A stretch of 7,046 nt of DNA, from NCBI GenBank assembly GCA_021814355.1, contig JAKAIJ010000136.1, positions 1 through 7,046 on the forward strand. The letters are read 5' to 3'. A model generated the notes under the pieces. It saw only the letters and a program-made list of their open reading frames with translations. It did no database searches and had not been told where the DNA came from. This document shows positions 1 through 5,919 of this stretch, piece after piece. Numbering within the stretch: the stretch's first letter is position 1; the number at the start of each line of letters is the position of its first letter. The position numbers were made by a program, and so were the translations under genes. Source of the DNA: Acidobacteriota bacterium. Its GTDB lineage: Bacteria; Acidobacteriota; UBA4820; DSQY01.

Positions 1-600
1 CAGGGGGGAGAGAGCGCGGGCGACCTCGGCGTCGAGGGCCTCCAGCGAGGACGCCGCGGCCGCGGCGTCCCTCCGGTACTCCTCCGCGTGGCTCGGGTCG
101 GTCGTTGCAAAGACGCCCCCGAGGCCCCGAGCGACGGCGGCCATGTTCCGGGGGTCGAGGTGAAAATGGGGGTTGCCGTAGGGATGGATGTCGCCCATGG
201 AGCGGTCCACGCCTCCAGCGGGGACCTCGATGGGATTGATGAATCTCGAGAGGTCCACGTAGCCCGCGGCGCCGGGCTGGATCCTGCCGTTCCCGCACTG
301 CGCGAGCAGCGGGGGGAGAAAGCCCACTTCGAGCTGGAGGCCGTTCAGAAGGAGCAGGTCGGCCCGGTGCAGTTCCACCAGGAAGGAGGGCTTGGGGTCC
401 ACGAAATGGGGGTCCTGTGTTCCCTTCGCCAGGACCGCCACCTGCACACGGTCGCCGCCCACCTGCGAGGCCAGCCAGCCGTAGTCGGGATAGACGGCCA
501 CCACCCTCAGCTTCTCGGTCCCGAGCGCGCTCAGCCCGGAGCCGAGCGACACGGCCACCGCCAAGACCATTGCGAGGATTCCCTGGTTTCTCATCTTCAT
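1..600 (-). CDS. ZnuA-like metal ABC transporter substrate-binding protein (3' end outside window)
   Basis: This is a periplasmic binding protein of the cluster A-I (ZnuA/TroA) type. Such proteins bind Zn2+ or Mn2+ and deliver it to an ABC permease. The frame is open from ATG at 600 to the window edge, giving 200 residues out of about 300 expected. A signal peptide is visible (MKMRN, then a hydrophobic run to about residue 26). DPHFVDPKPS carries the first expected metal ligand, His65. IQPGAAGYVD lies at 107-116. GDIHPYGNPHFHLDP (136-150) holds His139, the expected second ligand His145, and His147. The His-rich loop of E. coli ZnuA is absent. The remaining ligands would lie in the missing C-terminal half. 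AGAAGG lies 4 nt upstream of the ATG; Met3 is an alternative start. The gene follows the outer-membrane protein by 110 nt on the same strand, and the permease and ATPase genes are expected beyond position 1. The family is clear; zinc rather than manganese is inference. Confidence 0.9.
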   Translation of the reverse strand, partial: MKMRNQGILAMVLAVAVSLGSGLSALGTEKLRVVAVYPDYGWLASQVGGDRVQVAVLAKGTQDPHFVDPKPSFLVELHRADLLLLNGLQLEVGFLPPLLAQCGNGRIQPGAAGYVDLSRFINPIEVPAGGVDRSMGDIHPYGNPHFHLDPRNMAAVARGLGGVFATTDPSHAEEYRRDAAAAASSLEALDAEVARALSPL

Positions 601-637
601 TTTTCCTTCTCGGGTTTCGCACCCCTTCCGGGCGCTC

Positions 638-658
638 GGGCGGACCGGACGTCCGCCC
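638..658 (-). other. GC-rich stem-loop between outer-membrane protein and metal-binding protein genes
   Basis: GGGCGGAC and GTCCGCCC form a perfect 8-bp stem around a 5-nt loop, lying between the stop at 711 and the ATG at 600. In the transcribed (minus) direction no T-run follows, so it does not read as an intrinsic terminator for the operon. It could be an RNA-stability or processing hairpin that sets the ratio of the two proteins. On the plus strand a T5 run follows (665-669), but no plus-strand gene ends there. Confidence 0.4.
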
Positions 659-710
659 TTCGGCTTTTTCCACCCCCGCCAGCTTCCCGCTTTTCGACTC
701 CCGGCTCCTC

Positions 711-1943
711 TTAAAAGGGGTGCGCCCCGTGGGCCCCGATGGCGAAGCCGTATTCGAAGACTAAGGCGTTTCTCGCGCCGAGGCCGCCGTACCCGGTGCG
801 CTCGTACTGGAGCCGGAGCTTCTGAAACTCGCTGGGGAAGTAGGTGAGGACGAGCGCGCCGCCCCTGTCGCTCCGGGCGGGATCGAGGGGGTGCTCGGCG
901 TAGTCGGCCCGCAGGCCCGCGAACCAGCCGCGGGCGAACTGCCAGTCCACGTACGAGAAGGCCCCCGTGGCGCGGTTCAGGCCGTCGGCGCCGCGGTAGT
1001 TCTCCCGGATGACCTCGGTGCGCCAGAGAAAGGAGGCGCGCGTGCCCCGGGCAAGCGGCCTGTGCCGGTAGGTCACCGCGAGGCCGCCGAGGCCCGTCCC
1101 GTGGCCCGCCGCGTTCTTCCCCTGCGCCAGCGAGAGTTGGACCTCCAGGTTGCCGTCGTCGCTCGTCTCCCAGAAATTGCGCCAAGCGACGAGGTAGGCG
1201 AGGTCGGAGCGCCGCCCCCCGAAGACCGCGTCGTTCCGTCCTCCTTGCACTTCGAGGGTGAGGTCGCTCATCCACGGCGTGGGCAGGAGGTGCGAGAGGC
1301 TCACGCCCGTGTCGCCGAGGCCCTCGTCCCCGAAGAGGGTGCGGAGAGCCAGTGGTTGGTCCGCCTGGAACCACGCGTGGGTGTGCGCGCCGTTTTGCTT
1401 GCCGAAGTCCGCCTTGAACTTGCCCAGCTTCATGGTCCAGCCGCCGGGCAGGGCGGGGAAGGTCGCGTAGGCCTCCTCGGGAGAGGTCGCGCCGTTCTCC
1501 AAGGAGAGGAAGACGCTGGCCGTGGCGAAGGGATCAATGGCGGCCGAGAAGGCCACCTCCACCTCGCGCACCCGGAAGGCTTCCTCGCTGCTCCAGGCCG
1601 GATCGTTGCCCGCCGCGTACGTGAAATCGGGCAGGACCGAGATGGCCGGATTCGCCACGTTGGGATTGGGCGGGGCCGCCGGAACGGGCGGAACCGAGCC
1701 TCCCGCGGGAGGAGGCGCGGGCGAGCGGGCTGCCTCTTCCTGCCGGGCCTTGAGCCGCTCCACCTCGGCCTGCAGGGCCTGGATCCGGCTCTGGTAGTCC
1801 TTCATCACTTGCTGCATCTGCTGCTGCAGCGCCTGGAGCTGCCTCTGGAGTTCTTCCGTGGCCGGAACACTCTGCTGGGCGAGGCCCGCCACGCTCCACG
1901 GGAGCAGGACCGCCGCCAGGGCGACGCAACGGGGTCTGCGCAT
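711..1943 (-). CDS. Outer-membrane beta-barrel (porin-like) with N-terminal coiled coil, probable metal-uptake channel
   Basis: This predicted outer-membrane protein has 410 residues. Domains in order are: a signal peptide (1-22, ending GLA before QQ); a Gln-rich heptad coiled coil (about 29-73); a Pro/Ala linker (74-97); and a beta-barrel from about 98 to the end, with alternating polar and aromatic strands and a final Phe, as in BAM-assembled barrels. The layout resembles trimeric OprO/OprP-type porins. GKFKADFGKQN followed by HTH (His187, His189) resembles outer-membrane proteins I associate with ZnuA operons; that link is from memory and unverified. His405 and His408 lie near the C-terminus. 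I chose ATG 1943 because GAGGAG sits 7 nt upstream and the signal peptide begins there. The frame stays open further upstream to 2075 without a signal peptide. The downstream ZnuA-like gene suggests a channel feeding metal to the periplasm; the substrate is inference. Confidence 0.82.
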   Translation of the reverse strand: MRRPRCVALAAVLLPWSVAGLAQQSVPATEELQRQLQALQQQMQQVMKDYQSRIQALQAEVERLKARQEEAARSPAPPPAGGSVPPVPAAPPNPNVANPAISVLPDFTYAAGNDPAWSSEEAFRVREVEVAFSAAIDPFATASVFLSLENGATSPEEAYATFPALPGGWTMKLGKFKADFGKQNGAHTHAWFQADQPLALRTLFGDEGLGDTGVSLSHLLPTPWMSDLTLEVQGGRNDAVFGGRRSDLAYLVAWRNFWETSDDGNLEVQLSLAQGKNAAGHGTGLGGLAVTYRHRPLARGTRASFLWRTEVIRENYRGADGLNRATGAFSYVDWQFARGWFAGLRADYAEHPLDPARSDRGGALVLTYFPSEFQKLRLQYERTGYGGLGARNALVFEYGFAIGAHGAHPF

Positions 1944-2049
1944 TTCGACGCTCCTCATTTCGCGGCCGAAGGCCGCGCAGCCTTCCCGCCGGTCTTTTGT
2001 CCGGCAGGGGGCTCGTTCCGGTGGTTCCAGCGACGGTGGAGAGGAGCGT
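1944..2049 (-). promoter_or_regulatory. Structured intercistronic leader with anti-Shine-Dalgarno sequence
   Basis: This is the spacer between the small ORF stop (2050) and the outer-membrane protein start (1943). Directly after the TGA, the transcribed strand reads ACGCTCCTC (2049-2041). This is the exact 9-nt complement of GAGGAGCGT (1956-1948), which contains the Shine-Dalgarno of the downstream gene. Between the two arms lie a perfect 7-bp hairpin with a 3-nt loop (1961-1977, CGCGGCC/GGCCGCG) and a 5-bp hairpin (1988-2005, GCCGG/CCGGC). The long-range pairing would hide the ribosome binding site. A ribosome standing at the small ORF stop would cover the upstream arm and free it. The complementarity is seen directly; the switch is inferred. 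Confidence 0.5.
1951..1956 (-). promoter_or_regulatory. Shine-Dalgarno GAGGAG deciding the start at 1943
   Basis: GAGGAG lies 7 nt before ATG 1943 and directly upstream of the signal-peptide start. This favours 1943 over the upstream in-frame starts at 1958 and 2075. The same bases form the arm that can pair with 2041-2049. Confidence 0.8.
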
Positions 2050-2340
2050 TCAGGCGGGGGGCCCGCGGGCCGCAAGGGTCGCGAAGAACCCCGTGGGGCC
2101 GTCGAGGGCCGGCGGGGGGGGGAGAACGCGCCGCGACTCCGCGGGGGGGCCGAAGCAGAGCGGAGCCTGCAGCGAGTAACCCGCCCGCACCTGGGCGCAG
2201 ACGGGGCAGGCGCTCTCCGCGGTGGTCAGGGCGGCCCCTCCGGGCCCGTTCGTGCTGCGCGCATGGACGTGCACGGTCGCGACGGCGATGGCCGCCACGA
2301 GCAGCAGGGCAAGTACCCAGGAGCGTGCCCGGCGTCTCAT
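2050..2340 (-). CDS. Small exported CPVC protein, candidate sensing leader peptide
   Basis: This 96-residue ORF of unknown function is not assignable to a family with confidence. Residues 1-7 are Arg-rich (MRRRARS) and 8-23 are strongly hydrophobic, so it is a likely Sec signal or signal anchor. HVHA follows at 24-27, a possible cleavage site with two His. Cys45-Pro-Val-Cys48 is a thiol motif and a third Cys is at 62. The second half is rich in Pro, Gly and Ala, and the protein ends FFATLAARGPPA. Small exported CxxC proteins (some DUF2946-like) occur upstream of metal-uptake outer-membrane genes. CruR of Bordetella is one such ORF and acts as a translation-coupled copper sensor. RGPP near the stop recalls arrest peptides ending in RAPP. 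No good Shine-Dalgarno precedes ATG 2340. The predicted transcription start is at the ATG, so translation may be leaderless. The alternative is an ordinary small periplasmic metal-binding protein, or a chance frame in GC-rich DNA. Confidence 0.6.
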   Translation of the reverse strand: MRRRARSWVLALLLVAAIAVATVHVHARSTNGPGGAALTTAESACPVCAQVRAGYSLQAPLCFGPPAESRRVLPPPPALDGPTGFFATLAARGPPA

Positions 2341-2347
2341 GATCTTC

Positions 2348-2377
2348 AGAATACTCCGCCCGCCCGGCTTATTTCAA
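2348..2377 (-). promoter_or_regulatory. Candidate sigma70-type promoter of the metal-uptake operon
   Basis: On the minus strand TTGAAA (2377-2372) is separated by 18 nt from TATTCT (2353-2348). The -35 is a 5/6 match and the -10 a 4/6 match, in an AT-richer patch of an otherwise GC-rich spacer. The expected transcription start falls at about 2342-2340, essentially at the ATG of the small ORF. This suits a new transcription unit after ispF. No confident metal-regulator operator was recognised. Confidence 0.5.
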
Positions 2378-2451
2378 ACGCCTCCGGACGCGAGCCGAGG
2401 CGCAAGCGTGCGACATCGGATCTGCAACCATGCAAACAAGGCCCCGTCTGG

Positions 2452-2478
2452 CGCCATTCACACTCACCGGTAATGGCG
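2452..2478 (-). repeat. Inverted repeat downstream of ispF
   Basis: CGCCATT (2452-2458) and AATGGCG (2472-2478) form a 7-bp stem around a 13-nt loop, starting 19 nt after the ispF stop. No T-run follows in the transcribed direction, so it is at best a weak or Rho-assisted 3' end of the housekeeping operon. The 2341-2496 spacer otherwise holds the candidate promoter. Confidence 0.35.
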
Positions 2479-2496
2479 TTCTAGCGCGAACAGGTC

Positions 2497-2979
2497 CTAG
2501 TCAGAGGAAGTTTCCTCCAGGAGCACGACCGCGTGGCACTCGATCGCCTCCCCGGTCCCCACGGGGCCGAGTTTCTCGTAGGTCTTGGCCTTGACGTTGA
2601 CCCGGTCCTCGCCCAGGCCCAGAAGGGAGGCGACGCGCGAGACGATGGCCTCCCGGTGGGGACCGAGCTTGGGCTCCTGGAGGAGGACCGTCACGTCCAC
2701 GTTCACGGGGCGGAAGCCCGCTTTGAGGACCAGGCCCGCGGCCAGGACCAGGAGCCGGCTGCTGTCGGCGCCCTTCCACCGGGCGTCGGTGTCGGGGAAG
2801 TGGGTGCCGATGTCGCCGAGCGCCGCCGCGCCCAGGAGCGCGTCGGTGAGCGCGTGGAGCAGGACGTCGCCGTCCGAATGGCCCACGGGGCCCTTGAGGT
2901 GGGGGATCGTCACCCCGCCCAGGACGAAGGGGCGGCCCTCCTTCAGCTTGTGGACGTCCCAGCCGTGCCCTACGCGCAT
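2497..2979 (-). CDS. ispF: 2-C-methyl-D-erythritol 2,4-cyclodiphosphate synthase
   Basis: IspF is the cytoplasmic trimeric lyase that converts CDP-ME 2-phosphate to ME-2,4-cyclodiphosphate with release of CMP, in the MEP route to isoprenoids. The product has 160 residues, the normal size. GHGWDVH places metal ligands at Asp8 and His10, and GHSDGDVLLHA (33-43) gives His42; these match the E. coli zinc ligands in position. DIGTHFPDTD follows at 56-65. Near the C-terminus KTYEKLG and GTGEAIECHAVVLL match the nucleotide-binding end of the family. ATG 2979 is preceded by GGAGG with 6 nt spacing, and the mature motif begins at once (MRVGHGWD). It overlaps the ispD stop by 10 nt (ATGCGCGTAG), so the two are probably translationally coupled. 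It is not fused to ispD, unlike in some bacteria. Confidence 0.97.
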   Translation of the reverse strand: MRVGHGWDVHKLKEGRPFVLGGVTIPHLKGPVGHSDGDVLLHALTDALLGAAALGDIGTHFPDTDARWKGADSSRLLVLAAGLVLKAGFRPVNVDVTVLLQEPKLGPHREAIVSRVASLLGLGEDRVNVKAKTYEKLGPVGTGEAIECHAVVLLEETSSD

Positions 2980-3674
2980 CCTTGCCCTCCCAGCAGCGCC
3001 TCCGCGATGGGGATGTCCTCGGGGTAGGTGACCTTGAGGTTCCACCGTTCCCCCGCCACCCAGACCACCTTCCCGCCGGCGCGCCTCACGTAGGAGACAT
3101 CGTCGGTGCCCTGAAACCCCTCCGCGAGGCCGCTCTCGTAGGCAGCGCGCAGGGTGGCGTAGGGAAACGCCTGGGGCGTCAGGGCCCGGACGAGGGAGCG
3201 CCGGTCCACCGCCCCGGCCACCTCGTCGCCCGCAACGGCCCAGAGGGTGTCCACGGAGGGCGCCGCGAGGAACGCCCCGTCGTGGCCCGGCAGCGCCGCC
3301 AGGAGGTCGCGCACCTCCGAGGGTGTCACGCAGGGCCGGGCCGCGTCGTGGACCACGACCACGTCGGGGGACGAGACCGCCATGGCGCGCAGGACGTTGA
3401 GCGCCGACTCTGCGCGGGTGGCTCCCCCGGGGACAATGGCCTTCAGGGGACCGCGCGGGTAGGGCGAGAGGGCCTTCTCCAGGGCGGGGATGTGGAGCGG
3501 CGGGAAGGCCACATAGACGCCCTCGACGCCGGGGAGGCTGCCCAGGACCCGCAGGCTGTAGTGGATCATGGGGTGGCCGAGGAGGGGGAAGAGCGCCTTG
3601 GGCACGGAGTTGCCGAGGCGCTCGCCGAGCCCGCCCCCCAGGAGCGCCACGGCGATGCGCGGCGCGGCGGCCAC
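2970..3674 (-). CDS. ispD: 2-C-methyl-D-erythritol 4-phosphate cytidylyltransferase
   Basis: IspD transfers CMP from CTP to MEP to give CDP-ME in isoprenoid synthesis. The product is 234 residues, typical length. Visible motifs are: the nucleotide loop LGGGLGERLG (12-21) with PK at 25-26 (Lys26 corresponds to the catalytic Lys27 of E. coli); GGATRAES (83-90); HDAARP (109-114); DRRSLVRALTPQAFP (157-171); GTDD (189-192); and NLKVTYPED (212-220), with Lys214 matching E. coli Lys213. I chose GTG 3674: GGAGG lies 6 nt upstream, the start is 1 nt after the frr TGA, and the protein begins directly before the Rossmann strand. An in-frame start at 3731 would add 19 Arg/Ser-rich residues inside frr and has no support. 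The A-x-G of the usual AAGxGxR loop is LGGGLGER here, a mild variant. Confidence 0.95.
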   Translation of the reverse strand: MAAAPRIAVALLGGGLGERLGNSVPKALFPLLGHPMIHYSLRVLGSLPGVEGVYVAFPPLHIPALEKALSPYPRGPLKAIVPGGATRAESALNVLRAMAVSSPDVVVVHDAARPCVTPSEVRDLLAALPGHDGAFLAAPSVDTLWAVAGDEVAGAVDRRSLVRALTPQAFPYATLRAAYESGLAEGFQGTDDVSYVRRAGGKVVWVAGERWNLKVTYPEDIPIAEALLGGQGCA

Positions 3675-3675
3675 C

Positions 3676-4233
3676 TCAGACCTCCATGACGTCCGCCTCC
3701 TTCTTGGAGACGGACTTGGCGATCTCGTCAATGTAATGGTCGTGCAGCTTCTGGATCTGCTCGAACCCCCGGTCGCGCTCGTCCTCGGGGAGCTCCTTGG
3801 ACTTGGTCCTCTTCTCGAGGGTCTCGCGGGCTTCGTGGCGGATGTGGCGGATCGCCACCTTGCCCTTCTCCCCGAACTCGCGGGCCTTCTTGCAGAGCTC
3901 CTTCCGGCGCTCCTCGGTGAGCTGGGGAACGGGGATGCGGATGAGCCGGCCGTCGTTCGAGGGGTTGAGCCCGAGATTGGCCTCGAGGATCGCCCGCTCG
4001 ATGGGGCCGATCATCTTCGGCTCCCAGGGCTGGATGGTGATGAGGCGGGGCTCCGGTATCGAGAGGGAGGCCACCTGGCTCAGGCTCGAGGGGGTTCCGT
4101 AGTAGTCAACCCGGACGGGCTCGAGGACGGCGAGGCTCGCCTTGCCGGTGCGGAGCGTGGAGAGCTCGTGGCGGGTGGCCTCCACGGTGGCTTTCATCTT
4201 CTCCTCCGCTTCCCTCACGACGGGCTTGTGCAT
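3676..4233 (-). CDS. frr: Ribosome recycling factor
   Basis: RRF, together with EF-G, splits post-termination ribosomes in the cytoplasm. The product is 185 residues, the same length as in E. coli. The first helix leads into LSTLRTGKASLAVLEPVRV (24-42), with Arg28 and Lys31 where most homologues have Arg. YYG is at 44-46 and the domain II sheet runs through VASLSIPEPR and ITIQPWE. EANLGLNPSNDGRLIRIPVP (84-103) is the hinge-proximal signature, and VAIRHIRHEA contains Arg129 and Arg132, residues used to contact the ribosome in E. coli. ATG 4233 follows GGAGGT with 5 nt spacing. It is separated from pyrH by 73 nt holding a 59-bp inverted repeat. The repeat leaves the Shine-Dalgarno free. The stop is 1 nt from the ispD start. 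Confidence 0.98.
   Translation of the reverse strand: MHKPVVREAEEKMKATVEATRHELSTLRTGKASLAVLEPVRVDYYGTPSSLSQVASLSIPEPRLITIQPWEPKMIGPIERAILEANLGLNPSNDGRLIRIPVPQLTEERRKELCKKAREFGEKGKVAIRHIRHEARETLEKRTKSKELPEDERDRGFEQIQKLHDHYIDEIAKSVSKKEADVMEV
3681..3685 (-). promoter_or_regulatory. Shine-Dalgarno GGAGG deciding the GTG start of ispD
   Basis: GGAGG lies within the last codons of frr, 6 nt before GTG 3674. It supports a non-ATG start and stop-restart coupling of frr to ispD. Confidence 0.75.
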
Positions 4234-4251
4234 GATCCACCTCCTCGCGGC

Positions 4252-4310
4252 CTAGCAGGCTGCTGAAAAACTCCCGTAGGCCCCATGCGAGTTTCTCAGC
4301 CGCCTGCTAG
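4252..4310. repeat. 59-bp imperfect inverted repeat (MITE-like) between pyrH and frr
   Basis: Arms 4252-4272 and 4290-4310 are 21 nt each and pair with two mismatches around a 17-nt centre. Both ends are CTAG: the outer sequence begins CTAGCAGGC and ends GCCTGCTAG. In the transcribed minus strand one of the two mismatches becomes a G.U pair, so the RNA hairpin is nearly perfect. The right arm contains the pyrH stop codon (TAG at 4309-4307). The shape, with symmetrical ends, an AT-richer arm (GCTGAAAAACT) and possible CTAG target duplication, suggests a small non-autonomous mobile element. It could also be a dispersed intercistronic hairpin that modulates frr expression. No transposase is present in the window. 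Confidence 0.7.
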
Positions 4311-5020
4311 CGCACGACGGAGCCGACGGGCTGACCCTCCACGACGCGCCGGATGTTGCCCCTCTCGAACAGGTCGAACACCCGGATGGGGATCTGGTTC
4401 TCCATGCAGAGGCTGATGGCGGTGGCGTCCATCACCTTCAGTCCGCCCTCGAGGGCCTCCATGTAGGTGAGCGACTCGTAGCGCCGGGCTCCGGGGTCTT
4501 TCTTCGGGTCGGCGGTGTAGACCCCGTCCACTTTGGTGGCCTTGAGCAACAACTCGGCCTTGATTTCGACGGCGCGAAGGGCGGCGGCGGAGGCGGTGGT
4601 GAAGTAGGGGCTCCCCGTACCCGCCGAGCAGATGACGATGCGCCCCTTCTCGAGGTGGCGGATGGCCCGGCGCCGGATGTAGGGCTCGGCAAGGGCCGAC
4701 ATGGCGATGGCGGTCATGAGACGGGTGTCCACGCCGCGCTGCTCGAGGGCGTTCTGGAGCGCCAGCCCGTTCATGACGGTGGCCAGCATCCCCATGTAGT
4801 CGGCGGCGACGCGGTCCAGGCCGAGGACGCCCGCCTGGCTGCCGCGAAAGATGTTCCCTCCGCCCACCACGAGCGCCATCTGGACGCCCATGGCGTGGAT
4901 GTCGGCCACCTCGCCCGCGATGGTGGCCACGGTGTCGGGGTCGAGGCCGAAGCCCCTGCCGCCCATGAGGGCTTCGCCGGAGAGCTTCAGGAGAATCCGG
5001 CGGAACGCGGGCTCGGTCAC
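4307..5020 (-). CDS. pyrH: UMP kinase
   Basis: Bacterial hexameric uridylate kinase phosphorylates UMP to UDP in pyrimidine nucleotide synthesis. It belongs to the amino-acid-kinase fold family. The product is 237 residues, normal length. Motifs are: KLSGEAL (12-18); VVGGGNIFRG (51-60), with Arg59 at the UMP/regulatory site; DYMGMLAT (74-81); GTGSPYFTTAS (134-144); KATKVDGVYTADP (160-172); LKVMD; and the C-terminal IPIRVFDL. The third motif normally reads GTGNPxFTTD[TS]; here Ser137 replaces Asn and Ala143 (codon GCC) replaces Asp. The start is GTG 5020, 11 nt after the tsf stop, with GGGGAG about 5 nt upstream. The stop TAG lies inside the 59-bp inverted repeat. The identity is certain; any change in regulation or activity is inference. 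Confidence 0.97.
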   Translation of the reverse strand: MTEPAFRRILLKLSGEALMGGRGFGLDPDTVATIAGEVADIHAMGVQMALVVGGGNIFRGSQAGVLGLDRVAADYMGMLATVMNGLALQNALEQRGVDTRLMTAIAMSALAEPYIRRRAIRHLEKGRIVICSAGTGSPYFTTASAAALRAVEIKAELLLKATKVDGVYTADPKKDPGARRYESLTYMEALEGGLKVMDATAISLCMENQIPIRVFDLFERGNIRRVVEGQPVGSVVR

Positions 5021-5031
5021 CCCGTCTCCCC

Positions 5032-5916
<885 letters not shown>

Positions 5917-5919
5917 GGG

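Noticed and set aside
659..669. Intrinsic terminator (hairpin plus T5) on the plus strand
   Set aside because: No plus-strand gene ends here, so it is not called a terminator; the hairpin itself is listed.
88..714. 208-codon open frame on the plus strand near the window start
   Set aside because: It lies antisense to the recognisable ZnuA-like gene and has no family features or ribosome site.
891..2342. 483-codon open frame on the plus strand opposite the barrel gene and small ORF
   Set aside because: It runs antisense to a gene with a signal peptide, ribosome site and barrel pattern. Its translation is Arg/Gly/Ala-rich low complexity with no domain, as expected of a GC-rich shadow frame.
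2423..2435. Short direct repeat TGCAA-CCA-TGCAA upstream of the metal operon promoter
   Set aside because: Two 5-nt copies are too short to call an operator without comparative data.
2481..2500. CTAG at both ends of a 20-nt stretch at the ispF stop, as a possible relative of the 59-bp repeat
   Set aside because: The interior shares no arm sequence with the 59-bp element, and the second CTAG includes the ispF stop codon; coincidence is sufficient.
3675..3731. N-terminal extension of IspD by 19 residues
   Set aside because: The extension is Arg/Ser/Pro-rich, overlaps frr and lacks a ribosome site. GTG 3674 has an ideal Shine-Dalgarno and the right distance to the nucleotide loop.
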